From JANOSH01 sp031415695 (lineage in GTDB: Bacteria; Actinomycetota; Acidimicrobiia; Acidimicrobiales; Ilumatobacteraceae), in the NCBI GenBank assembly GCA_031415695.1, contig JANOSH010000014.1:1-64000 (forward strand): a DNA stretch of 64,000 nt, in the 5' to 3' direction. Positions 15,908-23,107 of this stretch are shown in pieces. Below the pieces are notes generated by a model. The model was not told where the DNA came from. It searched no databases and saw only the letters and a list, made by a program, of their open reading frames with translations. The position numbers were made by a program, and so were the translations under genes. Position 1 is the stretch's first letter. Each line of letters begins with the position of its first letter.

Positions 15908-16847
15908 CCAGCCAGCGTGACACCCCCACGAACCTGAGGTCGCTCATGGCTCGTGTCGAGAACCTGGCCCGGTCGCAGGTCGCCCTGTGCGTCGTATTCA
16001 GCGCGCTGTCGCTAACACCCTTCACAACGCCGTGTGGCAACATCTGTCCAATCACCGTGGCACGGCAATGAAACTTCGGGTAGGCGAAGCAGGGAGCCGG
16101 TTCACACCAGACCTTGACGTTTCTCGATCGGCGCTCCTCAGTCTCGACGACTACCTCGATGACTTCGCGGCGCGGCTCGCTAACGGTTGGGGTGGCTTCA
16201 ATGGAACGCTCGAACAACTCGACGTGGCGCACCCCGACGGCGTTCCGCACGACTATGTGATGCAACCGTTCACTATCGGTCTCGGGTACCGAGGCCGACA
16301 TTGGCTCAGTGTGCGTTTTGAACTCGGTCGCGACGAGATCGGCAGCACTAAACACCACGACCTTCGAATAGCGGGCGACCTGCTCGAACTATTCGGCATT
16401 ATCGGCCTCGATGTCCCAGGGCCCATTGCCGTCCTCGCGGTCGAACATCAAGTCGCGCAAAAGCTCCACGCCTGCACCTCAGTCAGCGCCAGGACTGGAG
16501 GTAATGAACGCGCCCATGACCTGGTAGATCTCCAGATCTTGGCCCAAGAGGAAACCATTGACATGACAACGCTGAACACCACGGCGCAACGACTGTTCGC
16601 CGCTCGACGAACTCACCCATGGCCTGCGCTGATTGTCGCACACCCCGGCTGGGACACCATCTACGCCGAAGCGGCACAAGGACTTGCAGTGATCGATAAC
16701 GTGCACGACGCAGTGGCCTGGGGCAACGAGTTCATCAACCAATCGCTACAACCAAAAACAAGGCTGCCGAACGAGTGCCCCGCGTCGTCAGACATCAAGC
16801 CGCCAACAACCCAATGTTTACGGGGCTTTCCTGCTGGACGTTTCTAG
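15904..16847 (+). pseudogene. abiEii: AbiEii/AbiGii nucleotidyltransferase toxin, frameshifted
   Basis: The expected start is ATG 15904, overlapping the abiEi stop, and reads TNLRSLMARVENLARSQ. The family continuation (GRPVRRIQRAVANTLHNAV) is in another frame and is open from about 15978 to 16847, so one base is lost or gained near 15977. The body has RGTAMKLRVGEAGSRFTPDL, the nucleotidyltransferase motif with DLD, then VLAVEHQVAQKLHACTSVSA and ERAHDLVDLQILAQEE, all typical of AbiEii. The usual GG before the S/T is here Arg-Gly, which may matter. A GTG at 15987 could start a shortened protein. The stop at 16845-16847 touches the 3' end of tRNA-Arg. Confidence 0.7.
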
Positions 16848-16921
16848 CGCGCTCGGAGGGAGTCGAACCCCCAACCTTCTCATCCGTAGTGAGATGCTCT
16901 AATCCATTGAGCTACGAGCGC
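16848..16921 (-). tRNA. tRNA-Arg (anticodon ACG)
   Basis: On the minus strand the acceptor arms GCGCTCG and CGAGCGC pair over 7 bp. The D-arm starts GCTC, the anticodon loop is CTACGGA with anticodon ACG, and the T-loop is TTCGACT. No CCA is encoded. The gene is 74 nt with G as discriminator base. Its 3' end faces the decayed island, and the abiEii stop codon lies directly against it, which is what integration into a tRNA 3' end would leave. Confidence 0.93.
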
Positions 16922-16972
16922 TTTGTAACGAGTCGACAGTCTAGGGGGTGAGACCGCCGCTCGGAAACCCGG

Positions 16973-17815
16973 TTACGACGTGCTCCACGGCCGCCAGCCT
17001 TGCTCGTTGAAGATCTCGAGTGCAATGGCGATGTTTACCTTAGGGTCGTACAGGCCGTCCAGGCCCAAACCACGTGCCGCCAGTCGGCGTTTGTGCGACC
17101 CATAGTGGATCTGAAACACGCCGTAGCAACAGCTGCCGTTATACGCCCAGTTGCGATAGCCCGATTCGAGTCGGGCAACCTCAAGCGCCTTGTCGACCGA
17201 GTCGGCCGGCCAAACCGCCTGGATCATTCCGATGACCTCGTCGGCCGTATAGCGCCGAACAGCGACGGTCGGTGGCGTGGTAGCTCGTGTGGTCGTTGGT
17301 GTCGGTTTGGCGGTGGTGACAACGGGTTTGGCCGTAGTGGCCACAGCCTTCTTGGCCGTTGTAGCGACGGGCTTAGCGGTGGTGGCGACGGGCTTTGCGG
17401 TAGTGGCCACAATCCTCTTGGCCGTTGTGGCGACGGGCTGTGAAGTCGTTGGGACTGGCTTCGCGGTAGTGGCAGGCGCAGCAACTGCGGCCGGCGCGAC
17501 AGCTGGGGCGGCAGCGACGGGAGCAGCCGTAACAATTGGAGCAGGAGCAGGAGGGACGGTTACCGGCACCTCGGTCGTGACGACGAGCACCGTGGCGGGT
17601 GCCGACGTGGTCGTCTCGTCGAGCGTGACATTGCCGAGCGCTGCCCCTGGGAATTGCGAGGTTGACACTCGGCCCTCACCCCTGGTTAGTAGCTTGGAAA
17701 CCGGGATGAAAAGCGCGAAAACGGCGAGCACAAGAGCGACGCGACCAGAGAAAGGGTGGCGCTCTAACCAGGTGGATGGCCGACGGGGCGGCGGGTGGGG
17801 ACTGTCGTACTCCAT
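16973..17815 (-). CDS. Secreted or membrane-anchored lytic transglycosylase-like protein
   Basis: A 280-residue protein starting at ATG 17815 (MEYDSPHPPPRRPSTWLERH). One transmembrane segment (RVALVLAVFALFIPVSKLL, about 24-42) anchors it. Residues about 75-205 are a low-complexity linker of Ala, Thr, Pro and Val with repeated ATTAKPV units. The last 75 residues are a lysozyme/SLT-like domain with LEVARLESGYRNWAYNG, where the Glu is the probable catalytic acid, then CCYGVFQIHYGSHKRRL and a Trp-rich end. The role would be cleavage of peptidoglycan outside the membrane, with the linker crossing the wall. The gene lies between two tRNA genes, all on the minus strand. Confidence 0.8.
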   Translation of the reverse strand: MEYDSPHPPPRRPSTWLERHPFSGRVALVLAVFALFIPVSKLLTRGEGRVSTSQFPGAALGNVTLDETTTSAPATVLVVTTEVPVTVPPAPAPIVTAAPVAAAPAVAPAAVAAPATTAKPVPTTSQPVATTAKRIVATTAKPVATTAKPVATTAKKAVATTAKPVVTTAKPTPTTTRATTPPTVAVRRYTADEVIGMIQAVWPADSVDKALEVARLESGYRNWAYNGSCCYGVFQIHYGSHKRRLAARGLGLDGLYDPKVNIAIALEIFNEQGWRPWSTS

Positions 17816-17924
17816 GGCGTTTCGTCTACAGCTTGCCCAATCTGTAATGAAAATGCAATACGGACCGACATCAAAATGCAACAGAGCGACCTTGCTTGTG
17901 TAGCAAGACCGCCCTGTAATCGGA

Positions 17925-18012
17925 GGAGAGGATGGGATTTGAACCCACGGCCTCCCTTGCGGAAGGCAACGCCTTAGCAGGGCGCCCCATTCGGCCTCTC
18001 TGGCACCTCTCC
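17925..18012 (-). tRNA. tRNA-Ser (anticodon GCT)
   Basis: On the minus strand GGAGAGG and CCTCTCC pair as the acceptor stem. The anticodon loop is CTGCTAA with anticodon GCT. The long variable arm (TGCCTTCCGCAAGGGAGGC) is typical of serine tRNAs, and the T-loop is TTCAAAT. About 88 nt; CCA is not encoded. The base after the acceptor stem reads T rather than the usual G, so the 3' end may be off by one. Confidence 0.92.
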
Positions 18013-18106
18013 ATTCACCACCTTATCGGAAAGTGGCCGTTGGGCTGTAGAGAAATCTTCGAATACGTCGACATCGCCACCGCCCGAACCCCTACGGTTC
18101 GTTGTT

Positions 18107-19681
18107 GTGGCGTCGCTATCGGTCAGTCATCTTGCCTGGACGCGTCCCGGCGGCGATACCTTGTTCGACGACGTCAGCTTTCACATCGGGCCTGGCAGCC
18201 ACGCCGCGCTCATTGGTGTGAACGGTGTGGGCAAGACAACGCTTCTGCGACTTCTCAGCGGCGACCTCAAACCCGACGAGGGCACTATCACGGTCGACGG
18301 CACGTTGGGCGTCATGCGCCAGCTCGTTGGTTCCATCCGAGACAGCACAACCGTGCGTGACCTCTTCGTGTCAATCGAGCCTGAACGCATCCAGAATGCT
18401 GCGGCCCGTCTCGCCATAGCCGAAGCGTCGATGCACGACGATCCTCTTGCTTACGCTGACGCGCTGGCTGGCTGGGGTGATGTTGGCGGCTATGAGGCCG
18501 AGGTCCACTGGGATGCCTGCGCGCAACGCGTGCTCGGCGCGAACCTCACCGAGTTAGCCGGCAGGCGCATGGCAACCCTGTCGGGAGGCCAGCAAAAGCG
18601 GCTCGCCCTCGAATGCCTGCTGCGCGGCGAGTTCGACGTCTTGCTGCTCGACGAGCCCGACAACTTTCTCGACATCCCGGGCAAGCGTTGGCTCGAAGGC
18701 GAAATCCGCGCGTCCAACAAGACCGTGTTGTACGTAAGCCACGATCGTCAACTCCTGGCCAACAGCGCCAACCGAATCGTCACCCTCGAAGCCGGCCAGG
18801 CGTGGACCCACGGCGGCGCGCTCGCGTCGTACTACGACGCTCGCACCGCACGTATTGAGCAGCTCGAAAAAGATCTGGCATTGTACCAAGCCGAGCTGAC
18901 GCGGCTGCAGGACTACGTGAAGTTGATGCGGGTACGGGCGAAGATTTCCGAGGCGTTCGCGCCGCGGCTCAAAGCCGCTGAAAGCCGACTGCGCCAATTC
19001 GAAGCGCGAACTACAGCTCCGGTTGTCATACGAGAACAGAACATCTCGATGCGCCTTACCGGTAGTCGAAGTGGCAAGAAAGTGCTGATGATCGAAGGGT
19101 TGGCAATCGACGGCCTCACCGATCCGTTCGACCTGGAACTGTGGTTCGGCGATCGAGTAGCCGTACTCGGTGGCAACGGTGTGGGCAAGAGCCATTTCAT
19201 GCGAGTGATCAACAACGACGGCACGGTCAGTTTCGACGGTGACGTACGACTCGGCGCTGGTGTCGTAGTCGGGCTGTTCAACCAAACCCACGATCACCCC
19301 GAACTGTTCGGACGCACCATCCGCGGCATCCTCGAAGCCCGAGACCTGCCCCGGGGCGCAGCTATGAGCCGGTTGCAACGCTACGAACTCACCGGCCAAG
19401 GCGAACAGGCCTTCGAGACATTGTCGGGCGGTCAACAAGCTCGGTTCATGATCCTGCTTCTCGAACTCGATGGTGCAAACCTGTTGCTCCTCGACGAACC
19501 CACCGACAACCTCGATCTTGACTCGGCCCAGGCCCTTCAAGACGCGCTCGCCCGATTCGAAGGAACCGTCGTAGCGGTTACGCACGATCGATGGTTCCTG
19601 CGTGACTTCGATCGCTTCGTGCTGTTCGACGACGATTGCGCCGTGCACGACCTGCTCGAAGCTCCGGAAATGTTCCGATGA
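18107..19681 (+). CDS. ABC-F family ATPase
   Basis: A 524-residue protein with two ATP-binding cassettes and no transmembrane segment. The start is GTG 18107 (ASLSVSHLAWTRPGGDTLFD). Cassette 1 has Walker A GVNGVGKTT (about 38-46), signature LSGGQQKR (about 158) and Walker B VLLLDEPDNFLD. The linker (about 245-320) is a helical arm (QLEKDLALYQAELTRLQDYV). Cassette 2 has GGNGVGKSH, LSGGQQAR and LLLLDEPTDNLD. This is the ABC-F layout: soluble proteins that act on the ribosome, for example in translation-factor or antibiotic-protection roles. Which subgroup it belongs to cannot be decided by eye. It overlaps the next gene by 4 nt. Confidence 0.9.
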   Translation: MASLSVSHLAWTRPGGDTLFDDVSFHIGPGSHAALIGVNGVGKTTLLRLLSGDLKPDEGTITVDGTLGVMRQLVGSIRDSTTVRDLFVSIEPERIQNAAARLAIAEASMHDDPLAYADALAGWGDVGGYEAEVHWDACAQRVLGANLTELAGRRMATLSGGQQKRLALECLLRGEFDVLLLDEPDNFLDIPGKRWLEGEIRASNKTVLYVSHDRQLLANSANRIVTLEAGQAWTHGGALASYYDARTARIEQLEKDLALYQAELTRLQDYVKLMRVRAKISEAFAPRLKAAESRLRQFEARTTAPVVIREQNISMRLTGSRSGKKVLMIEGLAIDGLTDPFDLELWFGDRVAVLGGNGVGKSHFMRVINNDGTVSFDGDVRLGAGVVVGLFNQTHDHPELFGRTIRGILEARDLPRGAAMSRLQRYELTGQGEQAFETLSGGQQARFMILLLELDGANLLLLDEPTDNLDLDSAQALQDALARFEGTVVAVTHDRWFLRDFDRFVLFDDDCAVHDLLEAPEMFR

Positions 19682-20319
19682 TCGAGATTCCCGACGGCGA
19701 TGTCACCTGGCGGATCGAGCCGACGTTTATGCAGTCAAACTGGACCTGCATCTGGGGTCGCGGCTGCCAAGGAATTCTCGACGAACCGGCCGAAAAGTTG
19801 AACCAGGGATGCTGTTCGGTCGGCGCGGAAATGGGTGACGACGACGAAGCCCGCCTCATCGCAGCACTCGCAGCAACGCTCAGCCCGGACCGTTTCCAAC
19901 ACCACGCCCAAGCGGCGAGCCAAGGCATCTTCAGCGACGACAGCAACGACAACACCCGCGTCATCGACGGCGCATGCATCTTCCTCAACCGCCCAGGCTT
20001 CGACGGCGGAGCCGGTTGCGCGTTTCACATTGAAGCCATGCATTGTGGCGAATCGCCCACCGATTGGAAGCCGTCGGTGTGCTGGCAATTACCGATAAAG
20101 GTCGACTGGGAACTGCACGACAACGGCACCGAAACAGCCACGGTACGCAAATGGTCTCGGGCCGACTGGGGATCTGACGGCGACACTATGGCGTGGTGCT
20201 GCACCGACGAACCCGAGACCTACGTAGGCGATCAGCCAGTAGTTGAATCGCTCAGCGATGAGCTGGGTGAGCTGCTCGGCAAGCGGGTCTACCTGGAGCT
20301 GCGATCACGCTTGGGGTGA
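19678..20319 (+). CDS. Cysteine-cluster protein of unknown function
   Basis: A 213-residue protein beginning at ATG 19678, which overlaps the stop of the ABC-F gene (ATGA), so they are probably cotranslated. The sequence has Cys at WTCIWGRGCQGI and NQGCCSVGAEM near the N-terminus, then CHIF-free middle motifs (DGACIFLNRPGF, CAFHIEAMHCGESP), and CW and CCTDE later. The spacing resembles the metal-binding YkgJ/DUF3109-type cysteine clusters. Nothing indicates a catalytic activity. There is no signal peptide or membrane segment. Translational coupling to an ABC-F gene may mean a shared process, but that is inference. Confidence 0.6.
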   Translation: MIEIPDGDVTWRIEPTFMQSNWTCIWGRGCQGILDEPAEKLNQGCCSVGAEMGDDDEARLIAALAATLSPDRFQHHAQAASQGIFSDDSNDNTRVIDGACIFLNRPGFDGGAGCAFHIEAMHCGESPTDWKPSVCWQLPIKVDWELHDNGTETATVRKWSRADWGSDGDTMAWCCTDEPETYVGDQPVVESLSDELGELLGKRVYLELRSRLG

Positions 20320-20377
20320 GCCCCTGCGGCGCTGCGATTTGCTGGACCCATGACCCGCTGGCAAGGCTGGGGTCGTT

Positions 20378-20875
20378 ATGACACAAGTTGCCTATCTCCT
20401 TGCGGCCAACCACGCCTACGCCTCGGCCCGCGCCAACGTCACTGACGCTCGGCCCAGCCGGCGCCTGGCGGTGCTGACCTGCATGGATGCCCGCATCGAT
20501 GTATTCGCGGCGCTCGGGTTGCACCTCGGCGAGGCGCACGTTATCCGCAACGCCGGTGGTCGGGTGACTGACGACGTACTACGAAGCCTGGCGCTGTCGT
20601 GCCACGTGTTGGGCGTCGACACCATCGTTGTCATGCAGCACACCAAATGTGGTCTGGCGGGCGTGACCGACGCTGAGCTTCGCAAACGGACAGGCGCGAA
20701 CCTCGGCTTCTTCCCGATCGATGATCATGCTGTAGCCCTCACCGAAGACATCGACCTTCTCGCCAACACTGCGTACCTGGAACCGGTGAAACTGATTGCC
20801 GGGTTTGTCTATGACGTGGAAAGTGGCGAATTGGATGACGTCGTCCGCTGGGAACGTCCGCTAAAGACGAGTTAG
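20378..20875 (+). CDS. Beta-class carbonic anhydrase
   Basis: A 165-residue cytoplasmic enzyme. The zinc ligands are visible: Cys in TCMDARID (about residue 34) and His and Cys in VVMQHTKCGL (about 90-93). The Asp-Arg dyad of the beta class is in MDARID. The family motif HVIRNAGGRVTDD follows at about 52. It hydrates CO2 to bicarbonate reversibly. The length is that of the short, actinobacterial type. The 3' end overlaps the convergent HD gene by 4 nt. A possible link to the CO dehydrogenase operon 15 kb away, which yields CO2, is only circumstantial. Confidence 0.9.
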   Translation: MTQVAYLLAANHAYASARANVTDARPSRRLAVLTCMDARIDVFAALGLHLGEAHVIRNAGGRVTDDVLRSLALSCHVLGVDTIVVMQHTKCGLAGVTDAELRKRTGANLGFFPIDDHAVALTEDIDLLANTAYLEPVKLIAGFVYDVESGELDDVVRWERPLKTS

Positions 20876-21663
20876 GCGGTGACGTTGGTTGCCCACCACT
20901 GCCGCACAAACGCTTCGGCCTCGGTGGCATCGAGGGGACCGTCGGCCCGATGATGTGCAAGTAGCGCACCAAGAACCTGTCCGATGTGGCGGCCAGGGGC
21001 AACATCCAAGAGGGCCATGATGTCGTCGCCGCTTAATGGTGGTCGTTCCCGTGCTGCCGCATCGGCCACTGCCAGTTCGCGGATACGCCGTTCGAGATCG
21101 TCCATATGCAGGCCGATGTTTTCGGACTTGCGGGGGTTTCGGCTGGTGCAGTCGCACCGCACGAGAGTGTTGAGATCGCCGAGCAAGGGCCCGGCATCGC
21201 GGGCGTAGCGGCGAACGGCCGAATCGCTCCAGCCGTGCTCGTACCCCTTGAATCGTCCGCTGAGATCGACGATCTGAGCCACATCGTCGACGAACTGCTG
21301 GTCGAAACCCATGTCGGCCAGACGTTGCAGGGTGAGCCGAGCACCGACCGCTTCGTGGTGGCGGAACGTGACCCCGTCGGGACCAATACGACGGGTTGCT
21401 GGCTTGCCCACGTCGTGAAGTAGCGCACCGAGCCGCACACGAAATATGGGAGGCGTTTTGGCCGTAACAGCAATGGTGTGGGTGAGAACGTCCTTGTGCT
21501 TGTGAATGGGATCTTGCTCCATACGCATTTGCACAACCTCGGGAAACCACACCGTGAAGTACCCATCGTCGACTGCTGCCCACAACCCACCGCTCGGGTC
21601 TGGAGTCTCCAAGACGTCCTTGAGCCGTTGCCGAGCGCGGGTTTGCGTATCGCTGTTCTCCAT
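20872..21663 (-). CDS. HD-domain protein resembling the C-terminal half of the CCA-adding enzyme (PcnA)
   Basis: A 263-residue protein starting at ATG 21663. The motif FPEVVQMRMEQDPIHKHKDV, then LTHTIAVTAK, is the start of the HD region of actinobacterial PcnA. RLGALLHDVGKPATRR contains the HD metal site, and FRHHEAVGARLTLQRL and the AHHRADGP near the end follow. The N-terminal nucleotidyltransferase domain of about 230 residues is absent; the frame begins only 30 residues before the HD part. It may act as a stand-alone phosphohydrolase. The GDDIMALLDVAPGRHIGQVL stretch near the C-terminus also matches PcnA. The gene is not visibly degraded. Confidence 0.75.
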   Translation of the reverse strand: MENSDTQTRARQRLKDVLETPDPSGGLWAAVDDGYFTVWFPEVVQMRMEQDPIHKHKDVLTHTIAVTAKTPPIFRVRLGALLHDVGKPATRRIGPDGVTFRHHEAVGARLTLQRLADMGFDQQFVDDVAQIVDLSGRFKGYEHGWSDSAVRRYARDAGPLLGDLNTLVRCDCTSRNPRKSENIGLHMDDLERRIRELAVADAAARERPPLSGDDIMALLDVAPGRHIGQVLGALLAHHRADGPLDATEAEAFVRQWWATNVTA

Positions 21664-21710
21664 CGTTCTGTAAGGTTAGCCAGACGGGCTAGAGAACTGC
21701 AGGGAGTTGG

Positions 21711-22442
21711 ATGACACAGACCGCTGAGTCGAGGCGAGATCCAGACAGCGTCTATCGAGTTGTGCGCCTAGTTGCCGCCGACGAACACAGCTGGGAAGCG
21801 GCGGCGGCGGCCGGCATAGCCCAGTTAGCCAAGACCATTCCCGACCTACGCGTCGCCAAAGTAACCCGCATGGATTCGACCGTTCGCGATGGCATCACCG
21901 CGTCATATCGGGTGCAGCTTGAAGCGAGCTACCGAATCGATCGCCATCGTTCGACGGTCGGGGGTGCCACCGTCACTGTGCGTCGGGTGCTCATTGTGGC
22001 CAACTCCACGGTAGGCGGAGCAAGCCTCAATTCAGCACTCAGCGATCGGCTTGCGTCCGGTCCGGTCGAATTCCATGTTCTCGTCCCAGCGCACCAACCC
22101 GAATGGACCCGTATGGCTGCTGTGGCCGACCCGCTATCTGGGTTTGCAGGCGTCGATCACGCGTACATGCGAGACCTCGAGATTTCCGGCCGCGCCGACG
22201 CGGCGGTGCGACTCGCCACCCAGCTACAAGAACTCGTAGCGCTCGGCGCAAAAGCCACCGGCGAAGTTGGGTCCAGTGATCCGATTGTGGCCATAGCGGC
22301 CGTCTTGGCTCGCGCCGACTTCGACGAGATCATCGTGTCTACGTTGCCCGCCCGGCTGTCGGCGTGGATGGGCATGGACCTTCCCAGCCGAACCGCCCGC
22401 CGTTTCCATATCCCCGTTACCCACGTCGAATCGAGAGAGTGA
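21711..22442 (+). CDS. Dodecin-like domain fused to a universal-stress-like domain
   Basis: A 243-residue protein starting at ATG 21711. Residues about 14-78 (VYRVVRLVAADEHSWEAAAA, then LRVAKVTRMDSTVRDG and YRVQLEASYRID) follow the dodecin fold, a strand, one long helix and two strands. Residues about 88-243 start with VRRVLIVANSTVGGASLNSA and contain EFHVLVPAHQPEWTRM and FDEIIVSTLPARLSAWMGMD, the pattern of USP-like alpha/beta proteins. Free dodecins bind flavin in a dodecamer. A stand-alone dodecin gene follows 6 bp later. The fusion suggests that flavin storage or blue-light and stress sensing is tied to a nucleotide-binding domain; that is inference. Confidence 0.75.
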   Translation: MTQTAESRRDPDSVYRVVRLVAADEHSWEAAAAAGIAQLAKTIPDLRVAKVTRMDSTVRDGITASYRVQLEASYRIDRHRSTVGGATVTVRRVLIVANSTVGGASLNSALSDRLASGPVEFHVLVPAHQPEWTRMAAVADPLSGFAGVDHAYMRDLEISGRADAAVRLATQLQELVALGAKATGEVGSSDPIVAIAAVLARADFDEIIVSTLPARLSAWMGMDLPSRTARRFHIPVTHVESRE

Positions 22443-22448
22443 GCCGTC

Positions 22449-22667
22449 ATGTCCGTTAACAGTGTGTACAGCGTGATTGAACTGATTGGATCCAGCCCGG
22501 AATCGTGGGAGAAAGCAACTGCAAACGCTGTGGAGGAAGCAGCCAGGTCGGTTGGTGCCGACCTGCGAGTAGCAGAAGTTATCGAGCAGGACGTTCTCAT
22601 CGAAAACGGTCAGGTGTTTGCCTACCGGTCGAAGATCCGTCTGTCGTACAAAACGGCGATGGACTGA
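22449..22667 (+). CDS. Dodecin
   Basis: A 72-residue protein starting at ATG 22449 (MSVNSVYSVIELIGSSPESW). The sequence EKATANAVEEAARSVGADLR, then VAEVIEQDVLIENGQVFAYR and KIRLSYK, matches the dodecin fold over its full length. Dodecins assemble into hollow dodecamers that bind flavins or their breakdown products and are thought to buffer them. The usual Trp of the flavin-binding site (RWFEV in many homologues) is here VAEV, so the ligand mode may differ. The gene is 6 bp after the dodecin-USP fusion and 8 bp before the next gene, and so probably in one operon. Confidence 0.85.
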   Translation: MSVNSVYSVIELIGSSPESWEKATANAVEEAARSVGADLRVAEVIEQDVLIENGQVFAYRSKIRLSYKTAMD

Positions 22668-22675
22668 CAACGCCA

Positions 22676-23107
22676 ATGGCGAACACGATCGACGACGTTG
22701 AGGCCATCAAGAAACTCAAAGCTCAGTACTTCTACTTTCTCGATACGAAACAGTGGGACAACCTTCGAACGTTGTTCACACCCGACGCCGACTTCGACTC
22801 CGCTCGTGAAGGCAGTTACACCTTCGACGGGCTGGCCGGGTTTATCACTGGTGCCTCCGCGTCATTGCAGTCGGGTATCTCCGTGCATCACGGCCATATG
22901 CCCATCATCGATTTCGGCGCCGACGGTGAAGCCACCGGCATCTGGGCCATGAGCGACTACGTCGATCTACCCGACGTGAATCGCACCTTCGTTGGCTACG
23001 GCCACTACCACGAGCGGTACCGCCGGGTTGCTGGAGTGTGGAAGATCTGCAACTGGAAAATCACTCGGCTTCGAGTCGACAACCTCAACCCGAGGAGGGA
23101 ACTGTGA
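22676..23107 (+). CDS. SnoaL-like / NTF2-fold protein
   Basis: A 143-residue protein from ATG 22676 (MANTIDDVEAIKKLKAQYFY). The motif DTKQWDNLRTLFTPDADFDS, then GSYTFDGLAGFITGA and VHHGHMPIIDF, and the C-terminal TFVGYGHYHERYRRVAGVWK, are those of the SnoaL_4 type of nuclear-transport-factor-2 fold. Members act as dehydratases, isomerases or ligand-binding proteins on steroid- or polyketide-like substrates. The His residues in HHGHM line the usual cavity. It overlaps the GTG of the WS/DGAT gene by 4 nt, so a lipid-related substrate is possible. The substrate cannot be read from sequence. Confidence 0.75.
   Translation: MANTIDDVEAIKKLKAQYFYFLDTKQWDNLRTLFTPDADFDSAREGSYTFDGLAGFITGASASLQSGISVHHGHMPIIDFGADGEATGIWAMSDYVDLPDVNRTFVGYGHYHERYRRVAGVWKICNWKITRLRVDNLNPRREL

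Noticed and set aside
16848..16921. A left attachment-site copy of the tRNA-Arg 3' end within 1-16847
   Set aside because: I scanned for the tRNA 3' sequence and did not find a convincing second copy in the window; it may lie further left.
18554..19648. 364-codon minus-strand frame opposite the ABC-F gene
   Set aside because: It is antisense to both ATPase cassettes, whose motifs are unmistakable on the plus strand.
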